43,860 nucleotides of DNA from Actinomycetota bacterium (GCA_013152275.1 JAADGS010000035.1:1-43860), one strand, 5' to 3'. Counted from the stretch's first letter, positions 1 through 9,249 are shown. The notes: generated from the letters alone by a model not told the origin. Numbers and translations are program-made.

Positions 1-2
1 CA

Positions 3-533
3 ACGGCGCTTCGGCATGCCCGACGTGCGGTGGCTCGACTCGAAGATCCCACGCCTACGAACGTCCTGTCGGTGGTTGCGGGCTCGTTCTTCGAGGAGAT
101 GGGCGGTGCTGCAGGGGCGCTGTTCGGAAGTTTCTTCCGGTCTGCCGCTCTCAGTTGTGCCGGTCATTCCACGATCGGTACGGCACAGCTCGCCGATGCC
201 ATCGAGGCAGGTACCGAGATGGTCGCACGGCGTGGCAACGCACACGCCGGCGACAAGACCATGATGGATGCCCTGTTACCGGCAGCCGGGGCCGGCCGAG
301 CCGCCGCCATCGCCGATATCCCGATCGGCGCCGCACTCGACAGGGTTGCAGCAGCGGCACGCCGCGGTGCGGCATCCACCACGACGATGGTCGCCTCGCT
401 GGGTCGCGCCCGCTATGCGGAAGGCAAGTCGGTTGGCATACAGGATCCGGGAGCCACCACGGTTGCGTTGATCATCGAGGCGTGGGCGGCTGCGGCCGGG
501 ACCGAGGAAGAGGGTGAACGTGAATCTCTCTGA
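3..533 (+). CDS. dhaL: DhaL-type (DAK2) kinase subunit, 5' end cut by window edge
   Basis: This is the C-terminal part of the nucleotide-binding subunit of a dihydroxyacetone-kinase-type enzyme, a family that phosphorylates small keto sugars together with a DhaK subunit. The reading frame is open to the left edge, so the GTG at 30 is probably internal. Visible family motifs are a Gly-rich GGAAGALFGSFF segment, GDKTMMDAL, and the C-terminal block SVGIQDPGATTVALI, all typical of DhaL. The roughly 60 N-terminal residues, which include the Asp cluster that binds ADP-Mg, lie outside the window. The 3' end overlaps the isomerase gene by 20 bases, so the two are translationally coupled. The DhaK partner is expected just upstream but cannot be seen. 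The natural substrate is inferred to be a ketose made by the neighbouring isomerase, not necessarily dihydroxyacetone. Confidence 0.85.
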   Translation, partial: TALRHARRAVARLEDPTPTNVLSVVAGSFFEEMGGAAGALFGSFFRSAALSCAGHSTIGTAQLADAIEAGTEMVARRGNAHAGDKTMMDALLPAAGAGRAAAIADIPIGAALDRVAAAARRGAASTTTMVASLGRARYAEGKSVGIQDPGATTVALIIEAWAAAAGTEEEGERESL

Positions 534-1968
534 CCGACCACGCCTGAGAATCGGCTACGTGGGTGTCGCATTCACCTCGTACTTCGGCGAGGAGTACAAC
601 CAGTACGAACGGGCGATCGACGGTCTCACGACGCTGTCGGAGCGCCTCGACTTCGATCTCGTACCGATCCGGCGACCAGTGACCGACATCGCCCTCGCCG
701 AGCAGGCCGCCGGTGAGCTGAGGGCAGGAGACATCGACTATCTCCTGATCCAGTGTGCCACGGTGGCCTCGGGAGAACTGCTCCCTCCGCTGGCCTCGGT
801 GGTGCCTCGCGTCGGCGTCTGGGGAACTCCGGACCCTCATCAGGAGGGGCCGATCGAGATCCACTCCCTTGTTGCGGTGAACCATTACACATCGATCATC
901 CGGCGCTACCTGGGTGCGCAAGGGCCGGTGTACAAGTGGTTCTTCGGGCATGTGGACGATGACCGGTTCGTTCGCCGCTTCGAGATCACCGTTCGAGCCC
1001 TCCGTGCCATCAAGGCGATGTCGACGGCTCGGGTCGGTTGGATAGGGGGGAACTCTCCCGGCTTCTACAACATGAACTTCGATGAAGAAGCCGTGAGCGC
1101 ACGCCTTGGCACCCGTGTCGTCGCTCACGACTTCTCGGAGATCGTCGATCTCACCGCCACCATTGACAGGGACGAAGCCCGGACCGTTGTCGCCGAACTC
1201 GCCGCCGCGGCGTCCGAGGTGCTGACGAGCGACGACTTCATGGAGCGGGGTGCGAGGTTGTACCTGGCGCTCAAGGAGTTCGCGCGAAGGAACGGGTATG
1301 CGGCCCTCGCCGTCCAGTGCTGGCCGAAGTTCCAGGACATCATGGCCATTGCGCCCTGCATGGCCTATGGCTGGCTCGGATCCGAGGACGGTTTCCCCGT
1401 GTCCTGTGAAGGCGACGTCCCCGGGGCGCTTTCGATGCTGCTGCTCAATGAGCTGAGCGACAACCCCGGGTCGTCGACCCTGCTGGACATGACGGCATTG
1501 GATCCGGCGGCGGAATCGATGCTCATGTGGCATTGTGGAGTCGCTCCCCGGCATTTCGCCGACGCCGACGGCATCCGCTGGGTCGACCATCCGACCCTCG
1601 GCCGCAAGTCGTCGGTGACGTACGGCGTCGCCGGCGATCAGGTGTTTGCGGCTCAGGATGCCACGATCGCCTACGTCGGTGACGATGCCTCGGAGTTACT
1701 GGTGGTTCGTGCCCGAATCGAGGAGCGCGACGTCAAGGGTTTCGACGGCACCCGGGGCTGGTTCACCGGATTCGAGCTCAACGGCGAACCGACCGAGCTC
1801 GTCGACCTCGTGAACACTCTGATGGTCGGTGGGCACGAGCACCACTACGCCGTCGCCCAGGGTGACCTCACAGACGAGCTGCTCGAAGTTGCAGCTTGGC
1901 TCGGCATGAGAACCGTCGACCGGGTCGCTCACAAGGTTTACCTACAACGACAGGGGGTGAACGTCTGA
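514..1968 (+). CDS. L-fucose/L-arabinose isomerase-like sugar isomerase
   Basis: A 484-residue protein of the fucose/arabinose isomerase superfamily, which interconverts aldoses and ketoses with a divalent metal. The core motif PVSCEGDVPGALSMLLL (about residues 295-311) carries the likely metal ligand Glu299. A second acidic ligand is probably Asp325, in LLDMTALDP. A His-rich C-terminal stretch (GGHEHHYAVAQGD) matches the position of the third ligand. Translation starts at a GTG behind the purine-rich GAGGAAGAGG and overlaps dhaL. FucI proper is about 590 residues, so this is a shorter divergent subfamily and its sugar cannot be named. The YnjBCD-like importer, LacD-like aldolase and DhaL subunit suggest it makes the ketose that is phosphorylated and cleaved. 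A role on a sulfo-sugar is conceivable because some sulfoquinovose isomerases may belong to related families, but no sulfolactaldehyde enzyme is present. Confidence 0.8.
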   Translation: MNVNLSDRPRLRIGYVGVAFTSYFGEEYNQYERAIDGLTTLSERLDFDLVPIRRPVTDIALAEQAAGELRAGDIDYLLIQCATVASGELLPPLASVVPRVGVWGTPDPHQEGPIEIHSLVAVNHYTSIIRRYLGAQGPVYKWFFGHVDDDRFVRRFEITVRALRAIKAMSTARVGWIGGNSPGFYNMNFDEEAVSARLGTRVVAHDFSEIVDLTATIDRDEARTVVAELAAAASEVLTSDDFMERGARLYLALKEFARRNGYAALAVQCWPKFQDIMAIAPCMAYGWLGSEDGFPVSCEGDVPGALSMLLLNELSDNPGSSTLLDMTALDPAAESMLMWHCGVAPRHFADADGIRWVDHPTLGRKSSVTYGVAGDQVFAAQDATIAYVGDDASELLVVRARIEERDVKGFDGTRGWFTGFELNGEPTELVDLVNTLMVGGHEHHYAVAQGDLTDELLEVAAWLGMRTVDRVAHKVYLQRQGVNV

Positions 1969-2035
1969 CGGTGAAGGGAGGTCGATTATCGGTCTAACAG
2001 CCGAGAAAGAGACAACAGGGTCTCACAGACATAGC

Positions 2036-2070
2036 CCCGATCCAAGCGGTGAAATTGCCGGGAGATCGGG
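2036..2070 (+). promoter_or_regulatory. leader hairpin before the substrate-binding protein gene
   Basis: The arms CCCGATC (2036-2042) and GATCGGG (2064-2070) pair perfectly around a 21-base loop that holds a further CGG/CCG pairing. It lies 20 bases ahead of the AAGGAGGAG ribosome binding site of the lipoprotein gene. It could stabilise the message or partly terminate the upstream transcript. No clear -35/-10 pair was found in 1969-2104. Confidence 0.3.
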
Positions 2071-2104
2071 ACCACTCCAGCTTGGTAGCAAGGAGGAGAA
2101 ATAC

Positions 2105-3457
2105 ATGATACATCACAAGAGTGGCGGGAAAATCCTGCTGATGGTGATCGCCTTTGCTCTCGTGGTCGCCGCGTGCGGTACCAGCAGCGAGACGGCCACC
2201 ACGACGGCTCCGGCGGTCAGCCAAACGACTACGACATCGGGCGGCAATGACGTCACAACCACTGCGGCGCCCGCCGAAACGACCACGGCTCCATCCGGCG
2301 AGCCGATCGACGTTCCCGGATTCTCCACATGGGAAGAGGTGCTGGCGGCTGCCGACGGCACCACGGTGAACTGGTTCATGTGGGGTGGCAACGACAAGCT
2401 CAACGCGGACGTCGACAACGACATCGGCAAGGTCCTCAAGGAGCGCTACAACCTCACGCTGAACCGCGTGCCGATCACGGACACCGCCGACGCGGTGAAC
2501 AAGGTGCTCGATGAGGCCGCTGCGGGTGTCGACACCAACGGCACCGTCGACCTCATCTGGATCAATGGCGAGAACTTCCGCACGCTCAAGAGTGCGGGGC
2601 TGCTGTACGGGTCGTGGGCGGAGTCGCTGCCGAACGCAAAGTACGTCCCGTGGGACGATCCGGCGATCGCCAACGACTTCGGTGAACCGGTCGACGGTCT
2701 CGAATCGCCGTGGGGTCACGCCCAGTTCGTGTTCGAGTACGACACGGACTTCGTGTCCGAGGCACCGACCACGTTCGAGAAGCTCCAAGCCTGGGTCGAG
2801 GCGAATCCCGGTGGATTCACCTATCCGGCGATACCCGACTTCACGGGGAGCGTGTTCGTCCGCCAGGTCTTCTACTGGGTGGCCGGTGGTCCAGAACCGT
2901 TCCTCGGAGCGTTCGACCAGTCCGTGTTCGATCAGTATGCGCCCAAGGTGTGGGAGTACCTGAACGGTCTCGAGCCGAATCTGTGGCGGAACGGCGAGAC
3001 ATACCCGGAGTCCGCGGCCATGCAGGATCTCTTGGCCAACCAGGAGATCCACTTCAACATGACCTACAACCCGGCGCGTGCGTCGACGAAGATCGCAGAC
3101 GGGAGCTACCCGGAATCGATCAGGACTTTCGTGTTCGATACGGGAACCCTCTCCAACAACAACTATGTGACGATCCCGTTCAACGCACCCAATCCGGCTG
3201 GAGCGATGGTCCTCGCCAACTACATCATCTCGCCGGAGTTCCAGCTGATCATGGCGGACCCGGACCAGTGGGGATGGCTGATCCCGACCGATCCGACGAC
3301 GTGGCCGGCCAAGGATCAGGAGATCCTCGCGTCATACGGCACCGGTATCGCCACGCTCCCGGCCTCTGTGCTGACCGCACACGCCCTGCCCGAGCCGGCC
3401 GGTGACTGGGTGACGGCCATGGAGGCGGGCTGGATCAAGAACGTCCTCGAGAAATAA
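2105..3457 (+). CDS. YnjB-like ABC transporter substrate-binding lipoprotein
   Basis: A 450-residue extracytoplasmic solute-binding lipoprotein. It has a short charged N-terminus, a hydrophobic stretch and the lipobox VVAAC with lipidation Cys24, then a Thr-rich linker to about residue 60. The mature part resembles YnjB of the YnjBCD system: an early VNWFMWGGN segment, LIWINGENF, and a WGHAQFVFEYD region. The start ATG follows the strong site AAGGAGGAG. The two permeases and the ATPase follow in order, with a strong hairpin directly after this gene. The substrate of YnjB proteins is not established. Context here suggests a sugar- or nucleoside-like compound. Translation is probably at a higher level than that of the permeases. 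Confidence 0.85.
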   Translation: MIHHKSGGKILLMVIAFALVVAACGTSSETATTTAPAVSQTTTTSGGNDVTTTAAPAETTTAPSGEPIDVPGFSTWEEVLAAADGTTVNWFMWGGNDKLNADVDNDIGKVLKERYNLTLNRVPITDTADAVNKVLDEAAAGVDTNGTVDLIWINGENFRTLKSAGLLYGSWAESLPNAKYVPWDDPAIANDFGEPVDGLESPWGHAQFVFEYDTDFVSEAPTTFEKLQAWVEANPGGFTYPAIPDFTGSVFVRQVFYWVAGGPEPFLGAFDQSVFDQYAPKVWEYLNGLEPNLWRNGETYPESAAMQDLLANQEIHFNMTYNPARASTKIADGSYPESIRTFVFDTGTLSNNNYVTIPFNAPNPAGAMVLANYIISPEFQLIMADPDQWGWLIPTDPTTWPAKDQEILASYGTGIATLPASVLTAHALPEPAGDWVTAMEAGWIKNVLEK

Positions 3458-3467
3458 CACGCCAATC

Positions 3468-3502
3468 GGTGGGGGCGCGCTCGCGTCGGGCGCGCCCCCA
3501 CC
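3468..3502 (+). promoter_or_regulatory. intercistronic hairpin between binding-protein and permease genes
   Basis: A perfect 13-bp stem (3468-3480 with 3490-3502) closes a 9-base loop just 10 bases after the lipoprotein stop codon. No T-run follows, so it is more likely a 3' end stabiliser or attenuator than a full terminator. This arrangement is common after binding-protein genes, where it raises the ratio of binding protein to permease. Confidence 0.65.
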
Positions 3503-3526
3503 CCAACCCGAGGGAGACGAGACAGA

Positions 3527-4408
3527 TTGAACGGGCCACACACCATCCAACGTGTGAAAGATGGGCTCAGAATCCCGTTGATGTTGACGCCGGCTCTCGG
3601 TCTCGTGGTGCTGCTGTTCGGGGGTGGTCTCCTGGTCGGATTCGGACAGAGCCTCGGCTACTTTCCGGCGATCGGCCTGCATGATTTCACGCTCCGCTAC
3701 TACTTCTCGGTGTTCACCGACAAGAACTTCCTCCAATCGCTTTGGCTGACCTTCCGCATCGCCGCCGTGACCACCGTGCTGTCGAGTGTGCTGGCGGTGG
3801 GATTCACCCTCGTGCTCCGACAGAAATTCGCCGGGAGCCGAGTCGCAACATTCCTGTTTCAGGTGCCGCTTCCGGTTCCCCATCTCGTTGCCGCGAGCGG
3901 GATCGTCCTTCTCGTCACACAGAGCGGGCTGATAGCCCGCTTCTTGGCCGCCCTCGGTCTGATCAATGTCCCTGCGGACTTTCCGGCCCTCGTTTTCGAC
4001 AGGGCCGGGATCAGCATCGTGCTGACGTTTCTATGGAAAGAGGTTCCGTTCATCGGACTCGTCGTACTGGCGATTCTCCAGAGTGTCGGCCCGCAGTACG
4101 AGGAGCTGGCCCGAACTCTCGGCGCCAACGCGCGACAGCGCTTCTTCTCGGTGCTGCTGCCGCTCATCATGCCCGGGATCCTGTCGACATCGATCATCAT
4201 CTTCGCCTTCACCTTCGGCAACTACGAGATCCCGCTGTTGCTGGGTGTGCGTTTTCCGGCCACGCTTCCCGTGGTCGCGTACCGCCAGTACCAGGACCCC
4301 GATCTCGCGCTGAGACCCGAGGCGATGGCGATCAGCATCATCCTCGCCGTCGTCGCGGTATTACTGCTCGTGGCCTACCGGCGCCTCGCCCGATATGCGG
4401 TGAGGTGA
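3527..4408 (+). CDS. ABC transporter permease 1 (YnjC-like)
   Basis: A 293-residue integral membrane permease with about six hydrophobic segments. A cytoplasmic EAA loop near residue 185 (EELARTLGANARQRFF, then PLIMPGI) docks onto the ATPase. Translation starts at a TTG behind GGGAGACGAG. E. coli YnjC is one long protein; here the two permease halves are separate genes, this being the first. Neighbours are the binding protein upstream (beyond a hairpin) and the second permease 4 bases downstream. The assignment to a YnjBCD/spermidine-type importer rests on the EAA loop and the gene order. Confidence 0.85.
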   Translation: MNGPHTIQRVKDGLRIPLMLTPALGLVVLLFGGGLLVGFGQSLGYFPAIGLHDFTLRYYFSVFTDKNFLQSLWLTFRIAAVTTVLSSVLAVGFTLVLRQKFAGSRVATFLFQVPLPVPHLVAASGIVLLVTQSGLIARFLAALGLINVPADFPALVFDRAGISIVLTFLWKEVPFIGLVVLAILQSVGPQYEELARTLGANARQRFFSVLLPLIMPGILSTSIIIFAFTFGNYEIPLLLGVRFPATLPVVAYRQYQDPDLALRPEAMAISIILAVVAVLLLVAYRRLARYAVR

Positions 4409-4412
4409 TCCT

Positions 4413-5297
4413 GTGACACTCGACACGAAGTCCCCAGAGGCGCCGCCGGCCGAACCGCAAAGCTACGTCGATCCCGCAGAGGCACCGTCGATGGCCACAC
4501 GATGGGTGCGCCGGCTCACGGTCGCCTCGATCGCCCTGATCGTGGTCCTCCCGATGGGAACGCTCGTCGTGTGGTCCTTCGCATTTCGATGGAACTTTCC
4601 CAACCTGCTCCCGACCGAGTGGGGCATGAGGGCCTGGACCTACGTCGCCAACGACTCCTCTCGAGTTCTGGAGGGCCTCTGGAACAGCAGCAAGGTCGGT
4701 GCGCTCGTGACGATCATGTCGATTGCCGTGGGGCTTCCGGCCTCGCGGGCGCTGGGACAGCATGAGTTTCGGGGAAAGTCGCTCGTCGAATGGCTGCTGC
4801 TCATGCCGATCATCGTGCCGACGCTCGTGGCGACGATGGGAATCCACCAGATCTTCATCCGACTTCGGCTGACCGAGACGCTGTTCGGTGTGGCGCTCGT
4901 GCACCTGATACCGGCGATCCCGTATTTCGTGCTCGTCATGGCGAGTGTCTTCGCCAACTACGGCACTGCCCTCGAAGAGACCGCACGAACCCTGGGAGCA
5001 AGCAAGTTGCGCGTGTTCCGCCATGTGACGCTGCCGGCGATCTCGTCGGGTCTGTTGGTGGCCTCCATGTTCACCTTCCTGATCTCGTGGGGTCAGTACG
5101 TCACGACGTTGCTGATCGGAGGTGGCACGTTCATCACGCTTCCGCTCGTGTTGTTCCCGTTCCTGAGTGGGGGGAACCATGCAACCGCGGCGGCCATCAG
5201 CCTCGTCTTTATCGCTCCAGCGGTCGCCGTGCTCGTGATGACGTCGCGTCAGCTCAGCCGTGAGTCCACTGTTATGGGAGGTTTTGGAAAGTTATGA
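4413..5297 (+). CDS. ABC transporter permease 2 (YnjC-like)
   Basis: A 294-residue partner permease. After a soluble N-terminal tail of about 35 residues come six predicted membrane segments. The EAA loop is clear (ALEETARTLGASKLRVF, followed by HVTLPAI). It starts at a GTG and its TGA stop overlaps the ATG of the ATPase gene (ATGA). With permease 1 it should form the heterodimeric channel of the importer. The sequence gives no direct hint about the substrate. Confidence 0.87.
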   Translation: MTLDTKSPEAPPAEPQSYVDPAEAPSMATRWVRRLTVASIALIVVLPMGTLVVWSFAFRWNFPNLLPTEWGMRAWTYVANDSSRVLEGLWNSSKVGALVTIMSIAVGLPASRALGQHEFRGKSLVEWLLLMPIIVPTLVATMGIHQIFIRLRLTETLFGVALVHLIPAIPYFVLVMASVFANYGTALEETARTLGASKLRVFRHVTLPAISSGLLVASMFTFLISWGQYVTTLLIGGGTFITLPLVLFPFLSGGNHATAAAISLVFIAPAVAVLVMTSRQLSRESTVMGGFGKL

Positions 5298-6406
5298 CAG
5301 ACGTTTCACTTCGGCAGCTCTCTCGCAGATTCGGTGACCACGTTGCCGTCCAAGAACTCAATCTCGACATCGAATCGGGTGAGATGGTGGCGTTCCTCGG
5401 TCCGTCCGGGTGTGGGAAGACGACCACACTGCGCATGATCACCGGGCTCATCCGGCCAACGTCGGGTGACGTCCTCTTTGGTGGCAGGTCGGTGCTCGGA
5501 GTGCCGACCGAGCGGCGCGGCGCCGTACTGATGTTCCAGAAGCATCTCCTGTTTCCGACGATGAATGTGGCCCAGAACGTCGGGTTCGGCTTGAAGATGG
5601 CCGGTGTCGACAAGGCCGAGATCGCCAGACGGGTGAGCGAGATGCTCGAACTCGTCGAGCTTCCCGGGCTGGAGACGCGCAAGGCCCATGAGTTGTCGGG
5701 CGGTCAGCAGCAGCGGGTCGCGCTCGCCCGGGCTCTTGTGGTCGGTCCCGAGGTCCTCCTGCTCGACGAGCCGTTGGCGAACCTCGACGCCAACCTGCGC
5801 ATCACGATGCGTCAGCTCATTCGCTCCATACAACGCGAACTGGGGATCACCGCCATCTTCGTCACCCATGACCAGGAGGAGGCGGTGATGCTGGCCGATC
5901 GGGTCGCCCTCATGTTCGACGGAGTCCTCCAGCAGGTTGGTGCGCCCGATGCGTTCTTCCGTTGTCCCCGAACGATCGGTGTGGCCCACTTCTTTCGCAA
6001 CACCAACTTCCTCAGAGGACGTCGCACGGGTTCGACGGTGCACACCGAGGTGGGCGCCATCGAGGTCGATTCATCCAAGGTGCCGGCAGGAAACGGGCCG
6101 GTCGTGTTGACGGTCCGACCCGAAGAAGTTCAATTGGTCACGGGTGAAACCGGTCGGAACAACGTCGTCCCGGCCACGGTGACCTCACTCATCTATATGG
6201 GATCCTTCACACAGCTCGTCGTGGAGATCGGTGGCTCGACATGGCACGTTCAGGGTCCGGCGACACTCCGGGTCGACGAGGGAGACAGAATCCATCTCTG
6301 TCTCCCACGCGAGCACATCTGGATCGTGGAGGACGACTCGAGCGCCGTCGATGGTGACCAGGAGGTCCCCACTTCCTTCGCAGACGAGAAATCGGTCTCG
6401 ATGTGA
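5294..6406 (+). CDS. ABC transporter ATP-binding protein (CUT1/POTA-like)
   Basis: A 370-residue ATPase. Walker A is GPSGCGKTT (residues 36-44), the Q-loop lies in LMFQKHLLF, the signature is LSGGQQQRVALARAL, and Walker B is LLLDEPLANLD, followed by the switch His in VTHDQEEA. The last 110 residues form a TOBE-type regulatory/oligosaccharide-binding domain, as in MalK/PotA-like ATPases. It is coupled to permease 2 by ATGA and to the aldolase by GTGA. It energises the YnjBCD-like importer as a homodimer. All catalytic motifs look intact. Confidence 0.92.
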   Translation: MTDVSLRQLSRRFGDHVAVQELNLDIESGEMVAFLGPSGCGKTTTLRMITGLIRPTSGDVLFGGRSVLGVPTERRGAVLMFQKHLLFPTMNVAQNVGFGLKMAGVDKAEIARRVSEMLELVELPGLETRKAHELSGGQQQRVALARALVVGPEVLLLDEPLANLDANLRITMRQLIRSIQRELGITAIFVTHDQEEAVMLADRVALMFDGVLQQVGAPDAFFRCPRTIGVAHFFRNTNFLRGRRTGSTVHTEVGAIEVDSSKVPAGNGPVVLTVRPEEVQLVTGETGRNNVVPATVTSLIYMGSFTQLVVEIGGSTWHVQGPATLRVDEGDRIHLCLPREHIWIVEDDSSAVDGDQEVPTSFADEKSVSM

Positions 6407-7368
6407 CGGTCACACTCGAAGGCGCCAAACCCGATGCGCGAGGCGGCCTGCCGCTCGGGAAACGAAGAGGTCTCCAGGTGATGTCCACGCCTGAGAAGGT
6501 GTTTGCGATCCTTGCGATCGACCACATAGGGGCACTCTCGTCGATCGTCCGTCCTCACGATCCCGCCTCCATGACGCGCCAGGAACTGATCTCCATCAAG
6601 GTTCGGCTCGTCGACTCGATCGCGGATCTTGCGTCAGGCGTGCTGATCGATCCCGTTCTCGGCCTCGGCCCGATCATCGATGGGAATGTGCTGCCCGGCG
6701 ATACCGGATTGCTGGTCGCCCTGGAAGACGGCGACTATGCATCCCTCGACAACGCACCAAGACTCTTCGAGGACTGGAACGTTGCTCGCGCCGCGAGGTC
6801 TGGAGCAACGGCGATCAAGTGCTCGTTCCTGTACGACCCGTTCTCGCCGTCCGATGCCGTGCACGAATTCGTATCGAGCCTTGTGGCCGACTGCGAACGC
6901 CTCGGCCTTCCGTTGTTCGCGGAGCCGCTTACGCCGCACGCGTTGCAGGCCGATCGTCGTTCGGTCGTCGTTCAGGCGGCTCGCAAGATCGGCGCCCTGG
7001 GCGTCGACGTTCTCAAACTCGAGTTTCCTATCGATGGGTCGTCGGACGAACACGAATGGCGGGACGCGTGCCTCGAACTCACGGACGCGAGCCCGAAGCC
7101 GTGGACGCTGCTGTCGGCGGGCGAGGATTTCGAGACCTTTGGACGGCAACTCGAGGTCGCATGCGGGGCGGGCGCATCGGGATACGTGGCAGGGCGCACC
7201 GTATGGAAAGACCTCGTGGCCGGCACCCGGTCCGGCGCCGACGACGCAACGCGCGAGGCGAAGCGACGGTTTCGACATCTCACCGACATCGCCGTGGGGC
7301 ACGCAACACCGTGGACAGCGCGGTTCGAGGGGTCTTCGGTGAGCAGCAAACCCAACGACAGGCGATGA
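6403..7368 (+). CDS. LacD-like class I aldolase
   Basis: A 321-residue TIM-barrel aldolase related to tagatose-1,6-bisphosphate aldolase (LacD) and to YihT. The N-terminal pattern GKRRGLQVMST followed by FAILAIDHIGAL fits this family and supports the GTG start, which overlaps the ATPase stop. The presumed Schiff-base lysine is Lys205 in DVLKLEFP. Acidic residues in VLIDPVLG and FAEPLTPH match the barrel. The likely reaction is retro-aldol cleavage of a phosphorylated ketose into dihydroxyacetone phosphate and an aldehyde. The phospho-ketose would come from the upstream isomerase and kinase. Its exact sugar stereochemistry cannot be read from the sequence. Confidence 0.8.
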   Translation: MTVTLEGAKPDARGGLPLGKRRGLQVMSTPEKVFAILAIDHIGALSSIVRPHDPASMTRQELISIKVRLVDSIADLASGVLIDPVLGLGPIIDGNVLPGDTGLLVALEDGDYASLDNAPRLFEDWNVARAARSGATAIKCSFLYDPFSPSDAVHEFVSSLVADCERLGLPLFAEPLTPHALQADRRSVVVQAARKIGALGVDVLKLEFPIDGSSDEHEWRDACLELTDASPKPWTLLSAGEDFETFGRQLEVACGAGASGYVAGRTVWKDLVAGTRSGADDATREAKRRFRHLTDIAVGHATPWTARFEGSSVSSKPNDRR

Positions 7369-7381
7369 GAAAGAGGAGCGA

Positions 7382-8485
7382 ATGACCATGAAGACGGTGT
7401 TCCCCGAGGTTCCGGCGGAGCTGCGCTCGCGGTTCCTCGAGCCGCCGACCGGTCGGGTCCGTGTCGTCATCGACACGGATGCCGCGAACGAGATCGACGA
7501 TCAGTTTGCGATCGCCTGGGCGCTGCAGTCCCCGGATCGGCTCGAGATAGAAGCGGTGCTCGCGGAGCCATACTCGTTCAGGCACCTTCGTGACGGTCTC
7601 CTCGAGGCGGCGGCCCTCATCGACGGCAAACAGCAGACGACCGAGGCCGAAAGCGCCTTGATCGACTCCTACAGCAGCTGGGTCCTCGGCCTGCGGGAGG
7701 CGGGCATCGACCCTCACCGGCTCGAGTTCGTCGGCCCCGACGAAGGTATGCAGCTCAGCTACGAAGAGATACTCCGGGTGTTCGAACGGACCGGCGTGGC
7801 GTCGGAGGGCAAGGTGTTTCGGGGGTCGGACGGCTATCTGCCGTCTGTGGACGAGCCGCTCGACAGCCCGGCGGTCGACCGGCTCATCGAACTCGCCATG
7901 GCGCCCGGCGACGATCCGCTGTACGTCGTTGCGATCGGTTGTGTCACCAACGTGGCGTCCGCCATCCTCAAGGCGCCGGAGATCATCAAGAAGATCGTGG
8001 TTCTCTGGACATCGGGCTACCCGACGTGGTGCCCGCAGTCCAACGCCCACTCTCTCAACTTCGTGCAGGACATTCCGGCTTCCCGACTCCTGTTCGACAG
8101 CGGCGTGCCGCTCGTCTACTTCCCGGGCTACTACATCGGGGCCCAACTGCGGATCTCGCTTCCCGAAATGGAGAGATGGGTTCGCGGACGTGGCGCGATA
8201 GGTGACTACCTCCACCATCTCTATGTCGACAATCCCATCTATGCGCAGCGTGGAATCCGCGATCACTTCGGTCGAACCTGGGTGATCTGGGACATGATCA
8301 CGCTGGCCTGGCTCATCGAGCCGACATGGGTACCGACCACGGTGATCCCGACCCCGACGCTCGACGACGACCTCTGCTGGTCACCCAGGCCCGGGTCGCA
8401 GTGGCCGATGCGAGAGGCGCATGGCATCGATCGGGACGCGATATTCCGTGATTTCTTCCGCAGACTCGAGCGTGCCTCGCGATGA
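7382..8485 (+). CDS. nucleoside hydrolase (IUNH family)
   Basis: A 367-residue inosine-uridine preferring nucleoside hydrolase family protein, which cleaves the N-glycosidic bond of a nucleoside to free base and sugar. The Ca-binding signature is DTDAANEIDD at residues 31-40, with the Asp pair intact. A second family motif, VVAIGCVTNVASAIL, lies near the middle, and a C-terminal VIWDMITLAWL carries the distal Asp of the calcium site. Start ATG follows AAAGAGGAG. It overlaps the next gene by 4 bases (ATGA). It is slightly longer than typical family members (about 310-340). Base and sugar preference cannot be deduced. Confidence 0.88.
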   Translation: MTMKTVFPEVPAELRSRFLEPPTGRVRVVIDTDAANEIDDQFAIAWALQSPDRLEIEAVLAEPYSFRHLRDGLLEAAALIDGKQQTTEAESALIDSYSSWVLGLREAGIDPHRLEFVGPDEGMQLSYEEILRVFERTGVASEGKVFRGSDGYLPSVDEPLDSPAVDRLIELAMAPGDDPLYVVAIGCVTNVASAILKAPEIIKKIVVLWTSGYPTWCPQSNAHSLNFVQDIPASRLLFDSGVPLVYFPGYYIGAQLRISLPEMERWVRGRGAIGDYLHHLYVDNPIYAQRGIRDHFGRTWVIWDMITLAWLIEPTWVPTTVIPTPTLDDDLCWSPRPGSQWPMREAHGIDRDAIFRDFFRRLERASR

Positions 8486-9249
8486 GTGATGGCGTGTCCG
8501 CCGCACGGTCCATCCTGGACATGAGTCCCGATGCGTGGCAGCACGCCCTCCAGCTCCCCGATGACGATCTGCCCATTGCCGTCATCAGCGAGGGCTCGTG
8601 GTGGCGCGAGCAGCGAACCCGCTGGAGGCTCGGCGCACTCGACGGCGTCCGTGAACTGACGTTTCCCGACATGTTCCTCGGGCGATGGCGAGATCGGCCC
8701 GTCGTCTACTGCTGCGCCTACGGGGCACCCCGAACCGTCGAGGTGGTGCACCTCTTCGGGGCTCTCGGTGCACGCCTCGCGATACAGATCGGAACCTGTG
8801 GTGGTCTGCAAGGCGTGCTGCAACCCGGAGACGTCGTCGTGCCGGACAAGGCCGCGTGTCAGGAGGGCATCGCCCGGATCTACGGTGCCGGAGACCACAC
8901 ACCGGCGAACCCCGAATGGAGCGATCGGGCACGTTCGCTGCTCACGACACGGGGCCACACCGTTCACAAGGGTACGAACTTGACGTGGTTCTCCATCTTC
9001 GCCCAGAGCGGAGCGATGGTCGAGGCCTGGCACGATGCCGGGTACCTCTCGGTGGACATGGAAACGGCCACGACGTTGGCCGTCTCCCGATACTTCGACA
9101 TGCCGGCCGTGTCGATGCTCGTCGTGTGGGACGAGCTGCTCCAAGGGCGCAGCTTCCTCGATCCGCTCGAACCGGCCGCACAACGAAGGCTCGACGACGC
9201 CAACGAGGCGGTCTTCGAGGTCGCTCTGGATCTCGTTCAGGCCCTCTGA
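8482..9249 (+). CDS. purine-nucleoside/uridine phosphorylase family protein
   Basis: A 255-residue protein of the PNP/UDP phosphorylase superfamily, which splits nucleosides with phosphate to sugar-1-phosphate and base. Motifs are the phosphate-loop-like IQIGTCGGLQ, then LQPGDVVVPDKA, and the sugar/base-binding SVDMETATTLAV. It is translationally coupled to the nucleoside hydrolase. Having a hydrolase and a phosphorylase in one operon is unusual. One may act on a modified nucleoside and the other on its product, or the phosphorylase may work in the reverse direction. Confidence 0.8.
   Translation: MSDGVSAARSILDMSPDAWQHALQLPDDDLPIAVISEGSWWREQRTRWRLGALDGVRELTFPDMFLGRWRDRPVVYCCAYGAPRTVEVVHLFGALGARLAIQIGTCGGLQGVLQPGDVVVPDKAACQEGIARIYGAGDHTPANPEWSDRARSLLTTRGHTVHKGTNLTWFSIFAQSGAMVEAWHDAGYLSVDMETATTLAVSRYFDMPAVSMLVVWDELLQGRSFLDPLEPAAQRRLDDANEAVFEVALDLVQAL

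Noticed and set aside
472-1590. 372-residue minus-strand frame antisense to the isomerase
   Set aside because: High-GC antisense shadow; Arg/His-rich composition with no family motif, while the plus strand carries clear isomerase motifs.
514-7368. Sulfoquinovose degradation operon
   Set aside because: A FucI-like isomerase and LacD/YihT-like aldolase would fit, but no sulfoquinovosidase or sulfolactaldehyde reductase/dehydrogenase is present.
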